A stretch of 64,000 bases of DNA, from NCBI GenBank assembly GCA_017607445.1, contig JAEVHH010000004.1, positions 310,001-374,000 on the forward strand, in the 5' to 3' direction. Each line of letters starts with the position of its first letter. The stretch's first letter is position 1. This DNA is from Histoplasma ohiense. Lineage: Eukaryota; Ascomycota; Eurotiomycetes; Onygenales; Ajellomycetaceae. Made by a program: the position numbers and the translations under genes. This document shows positions 21,972-35,556 of this stretch, in pieces. Under the pieces are notes generated by a model. That model did not search any database and was not told where the DNA came from. It saw only the letters and a list, made by a program, of their open reading frames with translations.

Positions 21972-24074
21972 GATGGGCGGGACGCCAAGTATGCACTGTA
22001 TGTGTTTATTTACGGAGTGCTCGTTCAGAAAATAAAATGAAAATAAAACAGCTGGTTCCTGAAGAGAAGGAAAATCAAGAAGAGCACCAGGCGCCCTTGA
22101 TATATGAATAACGTAATGTGAATGGCAAAAAGAAATGAAAGAGAAGACCGTAAGCAGATGAAGAGGAAGCAGAAAAAAGAAAGAGATCTACGCAACGGCA
22201 GAGGAAAATAACAGAAACAAGCTAAGGGGGTCGAGCTATATTTATCTCATCGCAGGCTACCTCAGCCGGCTAAGCCCGAAGGCAGGACAGGGATAATTCC
22301 TCTTGGAAATCGGATGAAAATTGTGGGTTGGAGCGCGCAGGGAAAATCCTCTGCGAGACTTTGCCCCCTCCGTGGCACTGAGGAGTTTCAAGCGACATTG
22401 TTTTCACCCTCATCAACAAACCGCTTGGCCCCCGCGAAGGTCGCAGCCGGGCAATCCCAAATATTGAATGGTTTGTTCTGCTTGAAAATACCTGGGCATA
22501 ACCAAGCAAGAGTCGTGCGAATCAAAGTTCCGCCCGCTGTAACACACAGTACTGTTTGTAACTCACGGCCATGCAGATTCGGCGAATGGTCGCCCGTTCC
22601 TGGGCGATAGTCGTGCAGGCACGAAAGTTTCAACTGATATGCCAGCAAGATCAGCAACGGAATGTGATAAGCTTGGCCAAGGGTTTCGCTGCACAGAAGG
22701 GCGAAACCTGAAACAGGATGGCGGCAAAATCCTTTATGTGTGTTGACACCGGAGCCAGTCAAGTGTGGAGCGGCCCTAGCCAGATTGCATGCATGAATCA
22801 AGCAAGCACAATCGCTCAGACTACTGGCTGCGCGACGGGGGATGTTCTCTGCCAGTTGTTTGCCTGTTGGGTGGCTGATGCCAGGCCGGTGAACGACGCC
22901 TTAAGCCTTGCAAGTCCCCAGTGGGCGCTGCTGCCATGAGGGACAGCGGGGAAAGAAAAGAAGCTAAGATGGGTCTGTTTGGAAATGTCAACAAAGAGAT
23001 CGATGGCTTCTTAGAAAGACGACCAAGAGAGTTTCAATTCGCCCTTGTGATAGTATCTCTGAGAGGATATATTTTGCCTAAACAACTAACTATTGCTTGG
23101 CACTTACTTTGATAGTTATCTTTATTAGTTAGCAGTAACAAAGGTATTCCTGGTTTGGAATGGATGGAGCAAAGAAACGAAATCTTAGGCTAGAATAAAA
23201 ACAAGACGGATCTGTGTGCTTTATTCATGGCAAGGCTATTTTCTGCGCTTAATGAACCGAGCATTGCTACGCCTTCTCACCCTGGACTGGATGAGATATG
23301 GTGATATATGGTCATGGTGACATCAGCTTGAGGTGGATTGCAAAATCCCTTTTTAACTCCCACCGGTCGAAACGGGATTGATTGGTAACTAAGTGTTAAA
23401 AGTGGGTGTGGTCACAGCTCGAGACCTACAGTGGAATGTTCCCAATATTGTCAATGCGCATGGAACAAGGAGACTATTTTATTGTCAGGTCGCAAGGCTT
23501 GAATGGCGGGTAACTATACAAAAAATGTGCGCTCTCACCGCTCTTAACATCTGTTATGCAAGGAAACAGCCGAATCAAATCAGCACAAAGAAATCACTAG
23601 CCAAATGTCAACAGGCGCCGGGCAAATGCATCCCAAAGGAAAAGACAGCGAGAATAGGAGAGGGGAAAGAAAACGAAGCAAAGCGAAAGAAATGCCATCG
23701 AACATAAACACGTCACGAAAAAAATCATAAAATACATGAGCAACATAATCCGCAAAAATTAGCAGAAAAGAAAGTAACAAATACACCATACCATAATCAT
23801 ATAACGGGAATCTACGACTCCTATTTATGTATTCAAGTGTCTTCTCTGCATTGCTAAGGTTGTCTTCGCGCTGAAAAAAGAAAGCAACTGAAAGAGGAAA
23901 TAAAAATAGTCTGAAATAAGTGGGAGGAAGTAATAACAGAAAAACTTTTTGGGCAAATTCGCCAACAATCAAAAGAAAACAACTATATATCTCGGCCAGT
24001 ATTTCCTCTTTGGAAATAAGTCGAGAAAGTGCATGAAAACCAGCCTGTAACCAAACAGTCATTTGAACCCCCTA
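21972..24074. other. 2.1 kb gap upstream of the SMP-30-like gene
   Basis: No open frame here resembles a protein. It is purine-rich between about 22020 and 22230, near the SMP-30-like gene start. The part close to 24075 must include the ura2 3' UTR. Confidence 0.5.
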
Positions 24075-27000
24075 TCACGATGCCATGACCAATGCGAGTA
24101 ATGCCATGCGGCAGTAAAGTCCATATTTCATCTGTAACAGTAAAAGTAAAGGCACAAGCGGTTAGTAAACGCGTAGGATCAGGAAAATGGACGGGGGGGA
24201 GGGGAATACAACAATATCTAATGAGGATAGAAACTCACCTGTCTGAAATAAGCCGCGCGCTGGTCAAAATCAACCTCCTCACATACCTCCTGGTTGCGCG
24301 GCAGGGGGTGCATAACAATCATCTGGCTCTTCGCATGCTTAAGCACCGTGTTATCGATGACGAACACGTTCTTCAGCTGCTCATACTCGCCCGAGTCCTT
24401 GAAGCGCTCTTTCTGCACGCGTGTACAGTAAAGCACATCCGACCGTGCGATGATTTCCGGTGTAAGCTCTGTCGACTCGAGAATAAGCTGACCGGATAAG
24501 ACGAGCTGTTGGCGGACCTCCTCAGGGATAGCAAGCGCCTTGGGAGACACGAGCTGGATGCGCACTTCGTAGAATTGGAGCAGCTTTACGAGGGAGTGCA
24601 CGGTGCGGCCATATTTCAAATCACCAGTGAAAGTGATTGTGATGTCATTGACGGTGCCAAGCTCCTCACGGATGGTGAAGAGATCAAGAAATGCTTGGGT
24701 GGGGTGTTCCACGGCTCCGTTTCCCGCGTTGATGATGGGAACCGGAGAAAATTTGGCAGCGGTGGCAGCACTGCTGTCATCTGGGTGCCGAAGGACGATT
24801 GCATCGCTGTAACAGCCCAAGGTGCGGACAGTGTCCTGGAGGGTTTCGCCTTTTTGAGTAGAAGAATGCTCGGTGGGAACTGGAATGGTTCTGCCGCCCA
24901 GTCGTTGCATAGCGGCATCGAACGAGGCGGATGTACGAGTAGAGGGCTCGAAGAAGAGTGTTGTAAGGACGCGTCCTTTCAAGATGTCGAGAATGCCATG
25001 GCGTTGGACGCCTATTCGCATCTCCTGCGCAACCGTGAATAGGAGATGTAGATCAGTGCGAGTGAACTGACCGACAGATAGGATATGTTTCTGTTTGAAA
25101 GACGATTGCGAAAGCAGCTGTTGCAACGAAGGGGGAACCTGGGACGGATATGGGTACATTGGAGCAACAGTCACGAACTCGTCTCCCGAAGCAGATGGAG
25201 CGTATCCATCAGGAGCATTATGTTTGAATCTCGTTGGGCGCTGGAGTGGTGTGGCCGAGAAAGACAACCGTCTCCCAAGAGAGCTTTCCGGCCGTGGAGA
25301 TGTGGGATGAGTATCCTTAACAGCGGGCGATCCTTGAGGCGGTGGCGTTAACCGGTGAGCGGACATATCAGTGCCCTTCGGCGCATCTGGTATCATTTTA
25401 CCGTCCAAGCATGACGTCTTGCCTTGGAATGTAACTCGTCGGACAGATGCCTTCAGAGTAGTACCAGCAAATGGCGACCAGACATCATGGCCTTGGAACA
25501 CATATGGCCTGTCAAACTCAATCTCCACGGAGGCATCTGGCTGGTCATGGAGTTCGAAAACCCTTTTCGGGTTATCGTGGAGTCTGGAGGTGATATCGTC
25601 AACCGTTAATCGCTTGTCAGAAACCGCTGTGAAAAGGAGGGGAAGCGCGTCTTGGATTCCAACTGCGGGAGAGGCATTTTTACCGGCAACCTGGTATGGA
25701 AGACTGCCAATGGAAAATATGTCGATAGAATCCAAGTGTTCCCAGAGCGCTTCTTGATCTTTCTTCGAAGGTAGGCAGGAACAACCGGGGAAATCATCTG
25801 TAGACAGGAAAAGAGAGTAGATCGCGACATCGCATGTCACTTTCAGGCCCTTCTCCTTGCTAAGTGCAATTAAGCCGATGTCCTCTTTGCTAGTAACACT
25901 CATGACGTGGATATTGCGATTGTGGAGGCTGGCAAGGAGTAAAATTGACGCCAAATCTGTTGCTTTGGCATCGGTGATTATAGGTTTATTGGTCGGCCAC
26001 GAAGCAAAGTGCGAAGTAACCGTTGCAACCTTGTTGATGTTGCCCGCAAGGTGATTGAATGGGATAAACAACGAACCGACTTCGCTGGTGATTAGGCCAA
26101 CTTTCTCTGAATTAGTAGATGTTGCCGTGACCGATAGATTGAAATCGCAGTACGAGCCCTTAGACGAATTATGTTGGGCCGTTCTGAGTGCCTGGGAGTC
26201 AGTAACGAAGCTATCTACGCCCACTGGCATGATGCGGACCATGCTGAAACCATTAGCGATGGAAGCCTTGGTCACCACCTGGAAATCTGGAGAATCAGGG
26301 TTAGCGAGTCCAGGCACGAAGGCTGCGACGTTGATGAGGCCGGGGAGAATAACTGCTCGATAGCTTGTTTGGCAATCGATGCTCATCACGTTCATAGAGT
26401 AATGGCGTGCAATCGCCTCAATCAGGAGCTTCGCGTTTTTAACGTTGGTAACCAGCGGAGTCTGGTAGTCGACAGCCATTCGACGTGTTCGATATCCCTT
26501 GCTCATGTAGTTTGCAGGCCGTCGGAACCTATTGCTGGAGGGAAGATTGATGTAGAGATCAATCAAATTATTAGCCAAATGTTGCGTAAGAGAATATTCC
26601 GACTTGAGGTCCTCCTCCTCTCCCGCAAGAACATCGAGGTACTTGACGGGAAGTCCATGCTCCTTGAGATAGTCCGCAGTACCAGCTGTCGCAAAAAGAT
26701 TGTAGCCAAGCGCGTGCAGCTTTCTGACAGATGGCAACATCTCAACCTTCTCCTTGAAAGAGCCGATGGAGAAGAGGACGTTTTTGTTCGGGAGCTTGAA
26801 GCCAGTTGAAATCAGAGCTTTGAGATAAGCCTCGTATCTGTCACGACCGAAGCATGCAACTTCGCCAGTGGAGGCCATCTCCACGCCGAGCACAGGGTCG
26901 GCACCAGAAAGGCGAGAGAATGAGAACTGGGGAACTTTGACTCCGACATATTTCTTGGGAATGGTGACAGGCGGATACTCAGCGAAGGGCTTGCCGATCA

Positions 27001-30000
27001 TCGCCATCGTTGCCATTTCGATCAAGTCAACGCCCATAACCTTGGAAACGAATGGGAAGGACCTAGATGCCCTCACATTGCACTCGATGACTTTAATGTC
27101 GTTATCCTTGGCAATGAACTGGATGTTGAAAGGTCCAGTGACATTTAGAGCATTGCCGATCTTGCGAGTCGCCTCCTCGATCCGTCTGACGGTTTCCGGG
27201 TCCAGGTCCTGGGGCGGAAGAATCAAAGTAGCATCACCGGAATGCACACCAGCATTCTCAACATGTTCTGAAATAAAATGACCGACCAAAACACCATTCC
27301 TCGCAACCGCGTCCATTTCAATTTCCTTGGCGTTCTCTATATATTTGGTAATGACTACGGGGTGCTCGCGTGAGACCTCAGCAGCCTGGTTGAGATAGTT
27401 TGCAAGGTCGTCCAACGAATAAACTGTGTTCATGGCAGCACCTGAAAGCACGTAGGAAGGTCGCACCAACACTGGGTATCCGACCTTCGCACAGAATGCG
27501 GTAGCCTCCTCTATACTTGTAAGTTCTTTCCAAGCAGGCTGGTCGACATCAATATGATCAAGGAGTCGCGAAAACTTGTATCGATTCTCCGCCGTATCAA
27601 TCATCTCTGGAGATGTGCCAAGGATATTTACATTGAGCCGGTATAAAGGAAGGGCAATGTTGTTCGGTGTCTGTCCGCCCATTGATATGATAACGCCGCT
27701 TGAAGATTCAAGTTGGTAGATATCCAAGACGGTTTCCAGGTTGATATTCTCAAAATACAACCTATCCGCTTCATCATAATCAGTGCTCACCGTCTCGGGG
27801 TTAAACTTGACAGTTATTCTAATTAGCAATGTACTCTTTAATGTTTGTCTGATGATAGCTGTTCTTTTCTTTAGACTTGACAGGGGTTATCTGAAAATAG
27901 TTGCGCTTTTCAAGGGGCAAATTGGGGATTTCAGGGGTATTTTGAACACAATCGACATTTTCAAGCGTAAGGTTGCTCATAGCTATCTGCTTCTCGAGGT
28001 TCCTCTGATGCCGATCGGTTTTTCAGGACGGGTAAGGTTGCTCTTATTGAGAAATCCAACGTTGCAGGGTTTGCAAATAAAGGGGTTGAGGTGCTCGTTG
28101 AATCTAAGAAGACGCTTTACAGTTTTGTCATGCTTCTCCAGCGAATTCCTGGTTGGAAAGGAAAGATCATCCAAGGCAGCATTGACAAAAATGGGAAGAC
28201 CCACGCCATCATTGTAATTCTTACGGCGACTGCGTACCGCAAATTAAGCGGGGGTGCCAATGTAAGTTGCAGACCCAAATGTAAAGTCGAGGGCGCTTTC
28301 AGGGATTCTCCATGGTAATAGCGTAGATTCCCCAGGAGAGGAGGGGGTTGGGAGTGAGAGACTGAAAATACTCAAAGCGTGGGGGGTTTGGGGTTTTCAG
28401 CACATCAAAGAGGCCGGAGACGAAGGAGAGAAAGATCCCCTCAGCAGTTGCCTCCAACTCTTCCTGGGTATCGAAGAATCATGCTAATAGAGGATGTTTG
28501 AAGCGTGGACGGGTATCGCAGAGGCATTTCCAAGCAACAGGCATGATGAGCTTGAATACCGTTGAAGCAGAGAACACAGGAGAAACCATAGCAATCGAAT
28601 TGTCTCCAGAGCAACCAGGAACCAAACTGGTGGAGGCAGAGCAGCAGAGGACTTTGAGAAGTTTTCGGGAAATCTTGAGAGCTTTGGGGAATCTTGGGAG
28701 GTTTTTGGGAAATCTAGGAGAATTGTGTGAAGTCGTGGGAAGATGAGGGAAAAGACAATTTTCGAGGTGGGAAAGAAGGGGAAGGGGGAGGTGAAAGGCG
28801 GGTTTGTCCAATAAACGAGTGTTGCTCTGAAAAGGGGATGAACGAGACGCGCCACTACTTACATTGACCATGACTGTCTTATACCCTTGCTCTCGAAGAG
28901 TTCGAATGGTTCGCACAGAACACCAATCAAACTCGACAGAGGAGCCAATTCTGTAGACGCCCGAACCAAGAACCATAACACCTTGGTCGTTGAAGTCCAC
29001 ATCATGCTCTGAACCGTTGTATGTCAGGTATAAATAGTTTGTGAATGCTGGAAATTCAGCGGCAACCGTATCAATTTGTTTAACTACCGGGACAATGCCT
29101 GCTTCCACTCTCAACCGCCTGATAGCCAGCTCATTGGAGCTCAAGAACTTCGACAGTTGGCGGTCGGAAAAACCGAGCTGCTTCGCCTGTCGAATTAGAG
29201 AAACGGGTGCGGTGGTAGCATTGTAGCGAGACATAAATTTGCCGAAATCGCTCAGACCTTTCAATTTACGGAGGAACCACTTGTCAATTTTTGTAAATTC
29301 CCAGATATCGTCGACTGAGTACCCCGAATGCATAGCGTTGGCGATCGCGAAGAGTCGCTGATCGGACGGTGTTTGGAGCTCAGCTTTAATAGACATAAGC
29401 GCATTGGTCTCATTGAATCCAACATTGTGGAAGTCGACAGAACGGATGGCTTTCTGTATGGCTTCTTCGAAAGTCCGTCCAATGCTCATGACCTCTCCAA
29501 CACTCTTCATGGAAGACCCCAGCTGAGTGGAGACACGGGTGAACTTCTTGAGATCCCAGCGTGGAATCTTAACGACAACATAGTCAAGAGAAGGCTCGAA
29601 GCAAGCACAGGTGACTTTGGTGACTGAGTTCGAGATCTCGTTCAGTGGGATTCCCAGGCCAAGTTTAGCTGCGACGAAGGCGAGGGGATAGCCTGTTGCT
29701 TTGGATGCGAGTGCAGATGATCTTGATAGTCGAGCATTGACCTCAATGATGCAATATTCTCTTGAAAATGGGTTCAATGCATATTGGATGTTGCATTCAC
29801 CAACCACACCCAAATGGCGGATGACATTGACAGCAGTTGTCCGAAGCATATTATAGTCCTCATCGGAGAGAGTTTGCGATGGGGCAACGACAATAGAATC
29901 ACCAGTATGGATACCAAGTGGGTCAAAATTCTCCATGTTACACACTGTGATACAGTTATCACGAGCGTCGCGGACCACTTCGTATTCAATCTCTTTCCAC

Positions 30001-32230
30001 CCTTTCATACTCCTCTCAATGAGAACCTGAGGGCTTGCAGCGAAGGCTTTCATGCACAGCTCCCGCAGTTGGTCAGGATCCTCAGCGAAACCGCTTCCAA
30101 GCCCACCAAGAGCGTATGCAGCACGGACAATGACAGGGAATCCAATATCCTTTACAACCTCCATCGCTTCCTCGAGTGTGGAAGCAGAGGCAGATTTGGC
30201 GCATTTCTCGCCGATTGATTCCATGCTTCTCGCGAAGAGCTCACGGTCTTCTGTGGTGATGATAGTGTCTATCGGAGTACCGAGAACACGAATGCCAAGT
30301 TTTTCGAACTCCTCTTTGAGTTGAATGCCAACCTGGAGAGCAGTTTGGCCGCCGAATGTTACGTAGATGGCATCTGGCCGTTCGTGCTTGATAACCTTGC
30401 GGACAAAGTCCGCGTTGACAGGCAAGAAGTAGACCTTATCCGCCAGGCCCTTGGAAGTTTGAATCGTCGCGATATTAGGATTGATGAGGATGGTGTAGAT
30501 TCCTTCTTCCTTCAAGGCCTTTATGGCTTGACTTCCAGAATAGTCAAACTCTCCAGCTTGTCCGATACTGAGACCACCGCTACCGAGGATTAAAACTTTC
30601 TTAACGTTGACTCTTGGGCTTCTAAGCTCATTCTCTTCAGCAGTGGCGCCAGGGAAGCTAACAGGCTCTGCTAGGGCACTAGGCGATATCATGCTTCTCT
30701 TAATAGCATCGATGAAAACATCGAACAAGAACTCTGTGTCCTGGGGTCCTGGAGCGCTCTCCGGATGGAATTGGACGCTAAAAAATGGGCGGGTAACGTG
30801 TCTGATGCCTTCATTGCTCCCATCATTAGCATTGACGAAGAGTTCCTCCCAGCCCTCTGGCAAAGTCATGGAATCAACTGCATATCCGTGGTTTTGGGAG
30901 GTAATGTAGCAGCGACCAGATATAAGACTGGTACAAGGGATGTTTGCACCGCGGTTACCAAACTTCATCTTAATGGTGGATGCACCAGCAGCACGTGCAA
31001 GTAATTGGTGTCCGAGACAAATACCAAAGATCGGAGTCCGGGAGTCCTCGGTAGCAATTCTAATATTCTCCACTGTTTTGGAAAGCGTAGCGGGATTGCC
31101 TGGGCCGTTGGAAAGGAACAGGCCGTCATATTCCTTTCCGGCCAAGCTGGGAAAATCGTAATCCCAGGGGACGACCAGCACTTCGACGCCGCGGGAGAGA
31201 AGGCACCTTAGTTGGTTGTATTTCATACCAACGTCAACACACAGGACTCTAATCGGGCGACCAGAAGGGTGAGAAAGCGTTGAATCTGTTGGTGGGGAGA
31301 ACAAACGGGGATTCCTGATAGACACTGCAGCAAAAGCCAAGTCAGAGGACGAAGCCTTATGCCACAGTTTGGCAGCGTGTTAATCTCACCATCGTTAACA
31401 AGGTTCCTCTTATTAGGGTCCGCCCATTCAATCCTCTCAAATGATGCTCTCCAAAGATCAGATCCTTCTTCGTCATCAACAGCTGCTGCTGCCAAGCCGT
31501 TTCTCGGTGCGTCGCCGTTCAGGGTTTCAACGCTGACATCGGATTTCTGCAAAAGCATGCGGCCAAGCATGCTCCCATTCTCTCGAATTCTCTTGGTGAG
31601 GGAGCGAGTATCGACGCCATGCATGGCAGGCACTCCTTGATCCTTCAGCCATTGACCAAGAGACGACTCAGCTAGATAGTGGGAGTAATCCTCTCCAGAG
31701 TAGTTTGCCACCACAAGACCAGCGACATGGATCTCACTGGACTCGAAATATTTGGGTAGTTCTTTACTGAGAAGTTCATCGACCGTTTCACGCGAGGGAA
31801 CACCATAGTTGCCTATCAGGGGAAAAGTAATGATCAAGATCTGGCCACGGTAGGAAGGGTCTGTGATCGATTCTGGGTAGCCCACCATGCCGGTTTGAAA
31901 TACCAACTCGCCGGCAATGCTCTTGTCCGCACCGAAGCTGTAGCCCTGGTAGACAGTGCCGTCTTCCAACTCTAGGGCATACCACTTGCTCCCGTCTCCC
32001 TCCGCACCAACTTTCGGAGGAGACGCTGGGGGGATCGCACCGTCATTGAGAGAATAAGCGGTTCGGGAAGCAATGGATGGCAGGTCTCTATTCGGTGTGT
32101 ATGCAGCGACGCCGCGAGCAGCAGGACCAGATGGATGAGCCGCAGAAGAATCAGTTAGCCATCCTCCCTTTACAGCATTGGGTTGAACAATAGAGCTCTT
32201 GGTGTCCCCAGCGGCATTGAGAAGCGGCAT
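24075..32230 (-). CDS. ura2: Carbamoyl-phosphate synthase / aspartate transcarbamoylase (Ura2, PyrABCN)
   Basis: Multifunctional enzyme for the first two steps of pyrimidine synthesis, feedback-inhibited by UTP in fungi. Four exons: 31390-32230, 28863-31324, 24239-27805 and 24075-24131; introns of 65, 1057 and 107 nt; 2308 aa, the expected size. Order: glutaminase (about 55-450, catalytic C383 in FGICLGHQ, then HPES), two ATP-grasp CPSase halves, a degenerate dihydroorotase-like linker (RRMAVDYQTPLVTNVKNA), and C-terminal ATCase with FFEPSTRTSASF and MHPLPRN. The tiny last exon gives MKYGLYCRMALLALVMAS, a conserved ending. The second intron is very long for this genome; its donor is GTAAGT and its acceptor is preceded by GCTAAT, and removing it joins TVMVN to FNPETVSTDYDEADRL as expected. 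The dihydroorotase activity is assumed absent, as in other fungi. Confidence 0.95.
28661..28720. repeat. Three degenerate 20 bp tandem repeats inside ura2 intron 2
   Basis: Units at 28661-28680, 28681-28700 and 28701-28720 share a G-TTT-GGGAA-TCT-G-G-GA pattern. Confidence 0.7.
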
Positions 32231-33810
32231 TGTTGGGGTCGGAAGCCCTGCGAGGGACAGAAAGCAAACAGCGGAATGTTTAGCGGAGCATCAGTGGGAA
32301 GGAGCACGAGAGAGGCAAAAAGTGGAGTGACAGAAGCCAGGAAGCAATTGAAATATTAGGGGAATGTAAAAAAGGGAGGGGAAGCCCATCAATTGGAAGC
32401 GGGGAGTAGAGAAAAAAAACAAAAATATTAACCCCCACGAGGAAAGTTCGCGGGACGTAGTCTGATTTTTCCCTCACCACGAGTGGCCGACGAGTGGGCC
32501 AATCGGAGGTGCTGAAACACTGGCTTGGCGCTGCACCGTGCTTCCCATTGGCTGGATTTGACTTCTTAGTTGAGCATCGATCAAGAGTGAGATTCCTATG
32601 CGATCCAACCCCAAGCCACAACAGCACTCCCTTGGAATTGCTGGAGATAGATACCTGGGTGTCTACCCAGTCTTCAACCGCTGTTCAAGCAAAGTCCATG
32701 TACTATGCACGCAGTACTCTGTGCACAGTATGGAGTAAAACAGTGCAGAATTTAGACTTTGGCCTGCAGGAGTCGGTTGCTGATCCTCTTAGCGTACTCT
32801 GTACATGTACTTTGTTTGTCTCCTAGAATTAAGTCACGAGGCAGCTGTGGCGCGCGACTTCGGGTTTTCCAGAAATCCCAAGCATTATTGGAAAAAAACT
32901 TCACTAGGTTTTCGTAGGGAGCACCAATCACTAGATATTACATTTGTTAGATCTCTTCAATATTTTTGCCTTGATAGCTGTGCATCTTACTTTCACCCTT
33001 AGAACCTGAGCGTAGCATAGATTTGACCCAATGTCAAGCTTTTTGGCTTGGCTCCAGCTAGACCTTAAAATACAGTTTCAAATTTCTCCTTTTGCGTATA
33101 TAATATAATCGGCACTGTGCGACGAAAATGGGGTAAATGGGATATATGGGCCACTTGCGGAATTCAAGTAGAAGTGCAGATGGTTCCACAAGTCTCTCGC
33201 CTTCCCTCAGCCATTTAATTCCTTCCATTTTGCTTGGTATCTCGCTATTGGAAAACCAACCACAAATCAGGATCCTTGAAAGGTCTGCTTCTAAACTATG
33301 ATGACAATCCAATTCTCACTGATGAGACATACCTTCACTCTAATCAGGAACCCAAAGCATCCTATTTAGGCATCTTTCAGAAATAAATCAGGACCGGAGA
33401 TATGAGGGTAGGCAGATCTGGCTCCATTTCAATTTTCCTTCCCATCGAGATAGAGCACCTATTAAGTGTCCATGCCAATATCATCGATCCCATTGACCCC
33501 TGCCGCTCAGAGAAGAAAGTTAACGTTTGGAATGAGATAGTATTGCAAAACCAAATGTACTGTACAAACGCATTTGAGCTACAAAACACCATACATGTAC
33601 ACAAAATATCCGTTAACCATCCTTTCCAAGGAACATGTGGTATGAGTTGTGGTATGAGTTGACGCATCTCAGATCGCATCTCCGCTCTCGTGAGTAAAAT
33701 GCCAAAGGTCTGTGCCCACATTGTAACTCTCTCGTGCAAGCCAGAAGATGCAACTTCCTCGATTCAATAGCGATCCGAGTATGCAAAGTTCGGTTCCAGC
33801 GGATTATCGA
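32231..33810. other. Upstream region of ura2 and gap before the kinase fragment
   Basis: 1.6 kb with no supported gene. The first 400 bp should carry the ura2 promoter. GTACATGTAC occurs at 32801-32810 and ATACATGTAC at 33591-33600. Confidence 0.5.
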
Positions 33811-34531
33811 TCAAGGCCAGAGCCAAAACCGGATTCTCTTTGGAACATCAATCAGGAAGTGCCAAATGAACATACTGCTTGCTGCATGTAGATACTTTCG
33901 CCAGAGTGGCTGAAAGCGAAGCGCCAATTCCGGACCCAATATTCCTTTTTGGATCAGTGCTTCGCAAGTTTTTTCCTCCTTTCTGCGGTCAATAGTCTCA
34001 TATTCTGTGATCGATGCAATGTCTTTTGTTTTGCGCTTGAAATCATATGCTACCAGAGCCATACTTGGATAGACATTATACCAACAACCAAAAATGAGAC
34101 CATCAAAAGATTTTGTGGCGGTTTAGCTCTGGGAACTTCATTTCCGCAAATCGGTGTTCCAATTCCCGCCCATCTAGGTTAATGTCTTCATAGAGTTTGT
34201 GACCGTATACCATGAAGTAGAGGATTGACCCAACGGCGAACTGTTCAGTCCTGGCAGAGCAGAGGCCATAAGTGCCTTTCAAGGGCCCGGTAGTTAATCG
34301 TATGGCCCATGGAGCACTGGTATATTCTAGAAACTGCCCAATGGTGGTGGCGCGACCGAAATCAGTCAGTTTCAAATTGAAGTTCCCATCAAGAAGGCAA
34401 TTGGTTGTGTTTAGATCATTGTGACAGAAACCCATTTCCTCCACATATTCAAGGGCAGATGTGAGTTGCTGTATCCATCGAGCGATGAGAGCAGGATCCT
34501 CGTAATCCTTCACGCGGACAAGACTCAGCAA
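33811..34531 (-). pseudogene. Protein kinase C-lobe fragment, frameshifted
   Basis: The frame from 34531 has the kinase C-lobe: the catalytic loop CHNDLNTTNCLLD (HxDLxxxN), LTDFGRA (DFG) and a helical C-lobe with EQFAVGSILYFMVYGHKLYEDI. A run of four T ahead of GATGG (about 34102) shifts the frame by one base. The rest reads on in the other frame to TGA at 33811, with MALVAYDFKRKTKDIAS and a tryptophan-rich end. No N-lobe (glycine loop, Lys, Glu) is found upstream, so the copy is truncated as well. It resembles the expanded orphan kinases of onygenalean fungi; that placement is inference. Confidence 0.7.
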
Positions 34532-34539
34532 TCTTCATT

Positions 34540-35352
34540 CTAGACCCAAACAGTATAATAATCGCCATAGCCAGCACGATGCGTTTACTCGACACAACTC
34601 CGGCCGCGTACAGGAATCATCCATTGCAACTCATCAGAATGACTAGGCGCTTGAAGAGGTCTTTCGTTGTCCATTCAACCACAATAACAAAACCAACCAA
34701 AACGGAACACAGGGGGGCAAAAATCATCGCCGACAACAGCAGCGCCAACAAGCTAGCATTGTCGTTGATTCTTGTATGCAAAACATCGAAGCTGGAGCAG
34801 CCATAGATTCACATGAAGAGCAGGATATGAATGTAGTGAAACCACTGGGCCAACAGCGCATCTTGAGACACAGAGAATGGAGATATCGCGATACTGTACC
34901 TGGTACCATGAGGAACCTCACGGAGACTGCTCAGTCGGTCGTACCAAACCCAGGAGATCTGCGGAACAACACTATCTGCTACCGCAAGTGGGATGATGAG
35001 ATTACAAGTAGTGGCAATGAACATGATATTTCTGATGGGTGTGGATACCTTCCCTGGTAAAACAGTAACGTGAACGACCAGAAAGGCAACCAATCGTCCC
35101 CACAGTCTAGTAACTGGGTATGGTCAACCGACGGAAGAAGTCCTCGAGGCTGCCCGCAGCCAAACTCATGTCGCGCTAAAATAGGCCTTCTCGTCGCTAT
35201 ATGGCGCAACAATTCTCTCCAAGCCCACCCGATCCAGTATTGATGACGGGCAGCTAGTGTTAGGCGATGGTGCGAGCCTTAATTGAGATATCAAAGCAGG
35301 CTCCCCAACCACAGATCCCGGTGGGGGTCGAATACGCCCAACTCCAAAAGTA
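34540..35352 (-). pseudogene. Polytopic membrane-protein pseudogene, split near its start by the transposon
   Basis: One frame stays open for about 270 codons except for four stops, all TGA. It has several hydrophobic stretches that look like membrane spans (NIMFIATTCNLIIPLAVADS; LLALLLSAMIFAPL followed by VLVGFVIVV; VLAMAIIILFG). Removing the element and one TA, the frame continues into the right flank and meets an ATG at 38631-38633, so the transposon sits between the third and fourth codons (start MAVTFGVGRIRPPPG). I recognise no family. The 3' end abuts the kinase fragment on the same strand in a different frame, so the two may be pieces of one decayed locus. Confidence 0.5.
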
Positions 35353-35556
35353 TTGTGGCGGACGTAAAGCTTGCGAAAACAGAATTTTCTGCCACCCCCT
35401 GAAAAATAATAGCAAAACACCGCAAAAATAACCAAAATATCCACATATCTCTAGAATCATTCAAATATCATCCAATTCATCCAAATACGCACCTTTATCA
35501 TCAAATACGCACCTTTATCATCAAATACGCACCTTTATCATCAAATACGCCAATAT
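35353..35556 (+). repeat. Left terminal inverted repeat
   Basis: About 203 bp, pairing with 38441-38623. It includes three copies of a 20 bp unit (AAATACGCACCTTTATCATC, about 35483-35542) and ends at the transposase ATG (35555). Confidence 0.9.

Noticed and set aside
24509..26809. Long plus-strand frames across ura2 (for example 24509-25042 and 26171-26809)
   Set aside because: They are antisense shadows of the ATCase and CPSase coding sequence with no protein-like character.
28479..28862. Reading the ura2 frame through the long intron to a stop at 28479
   Set aside because: The sequence after the GTAAGT site is low complexity and would delete the second half of a conserved enzyme whose remainder follows in frame downstream.
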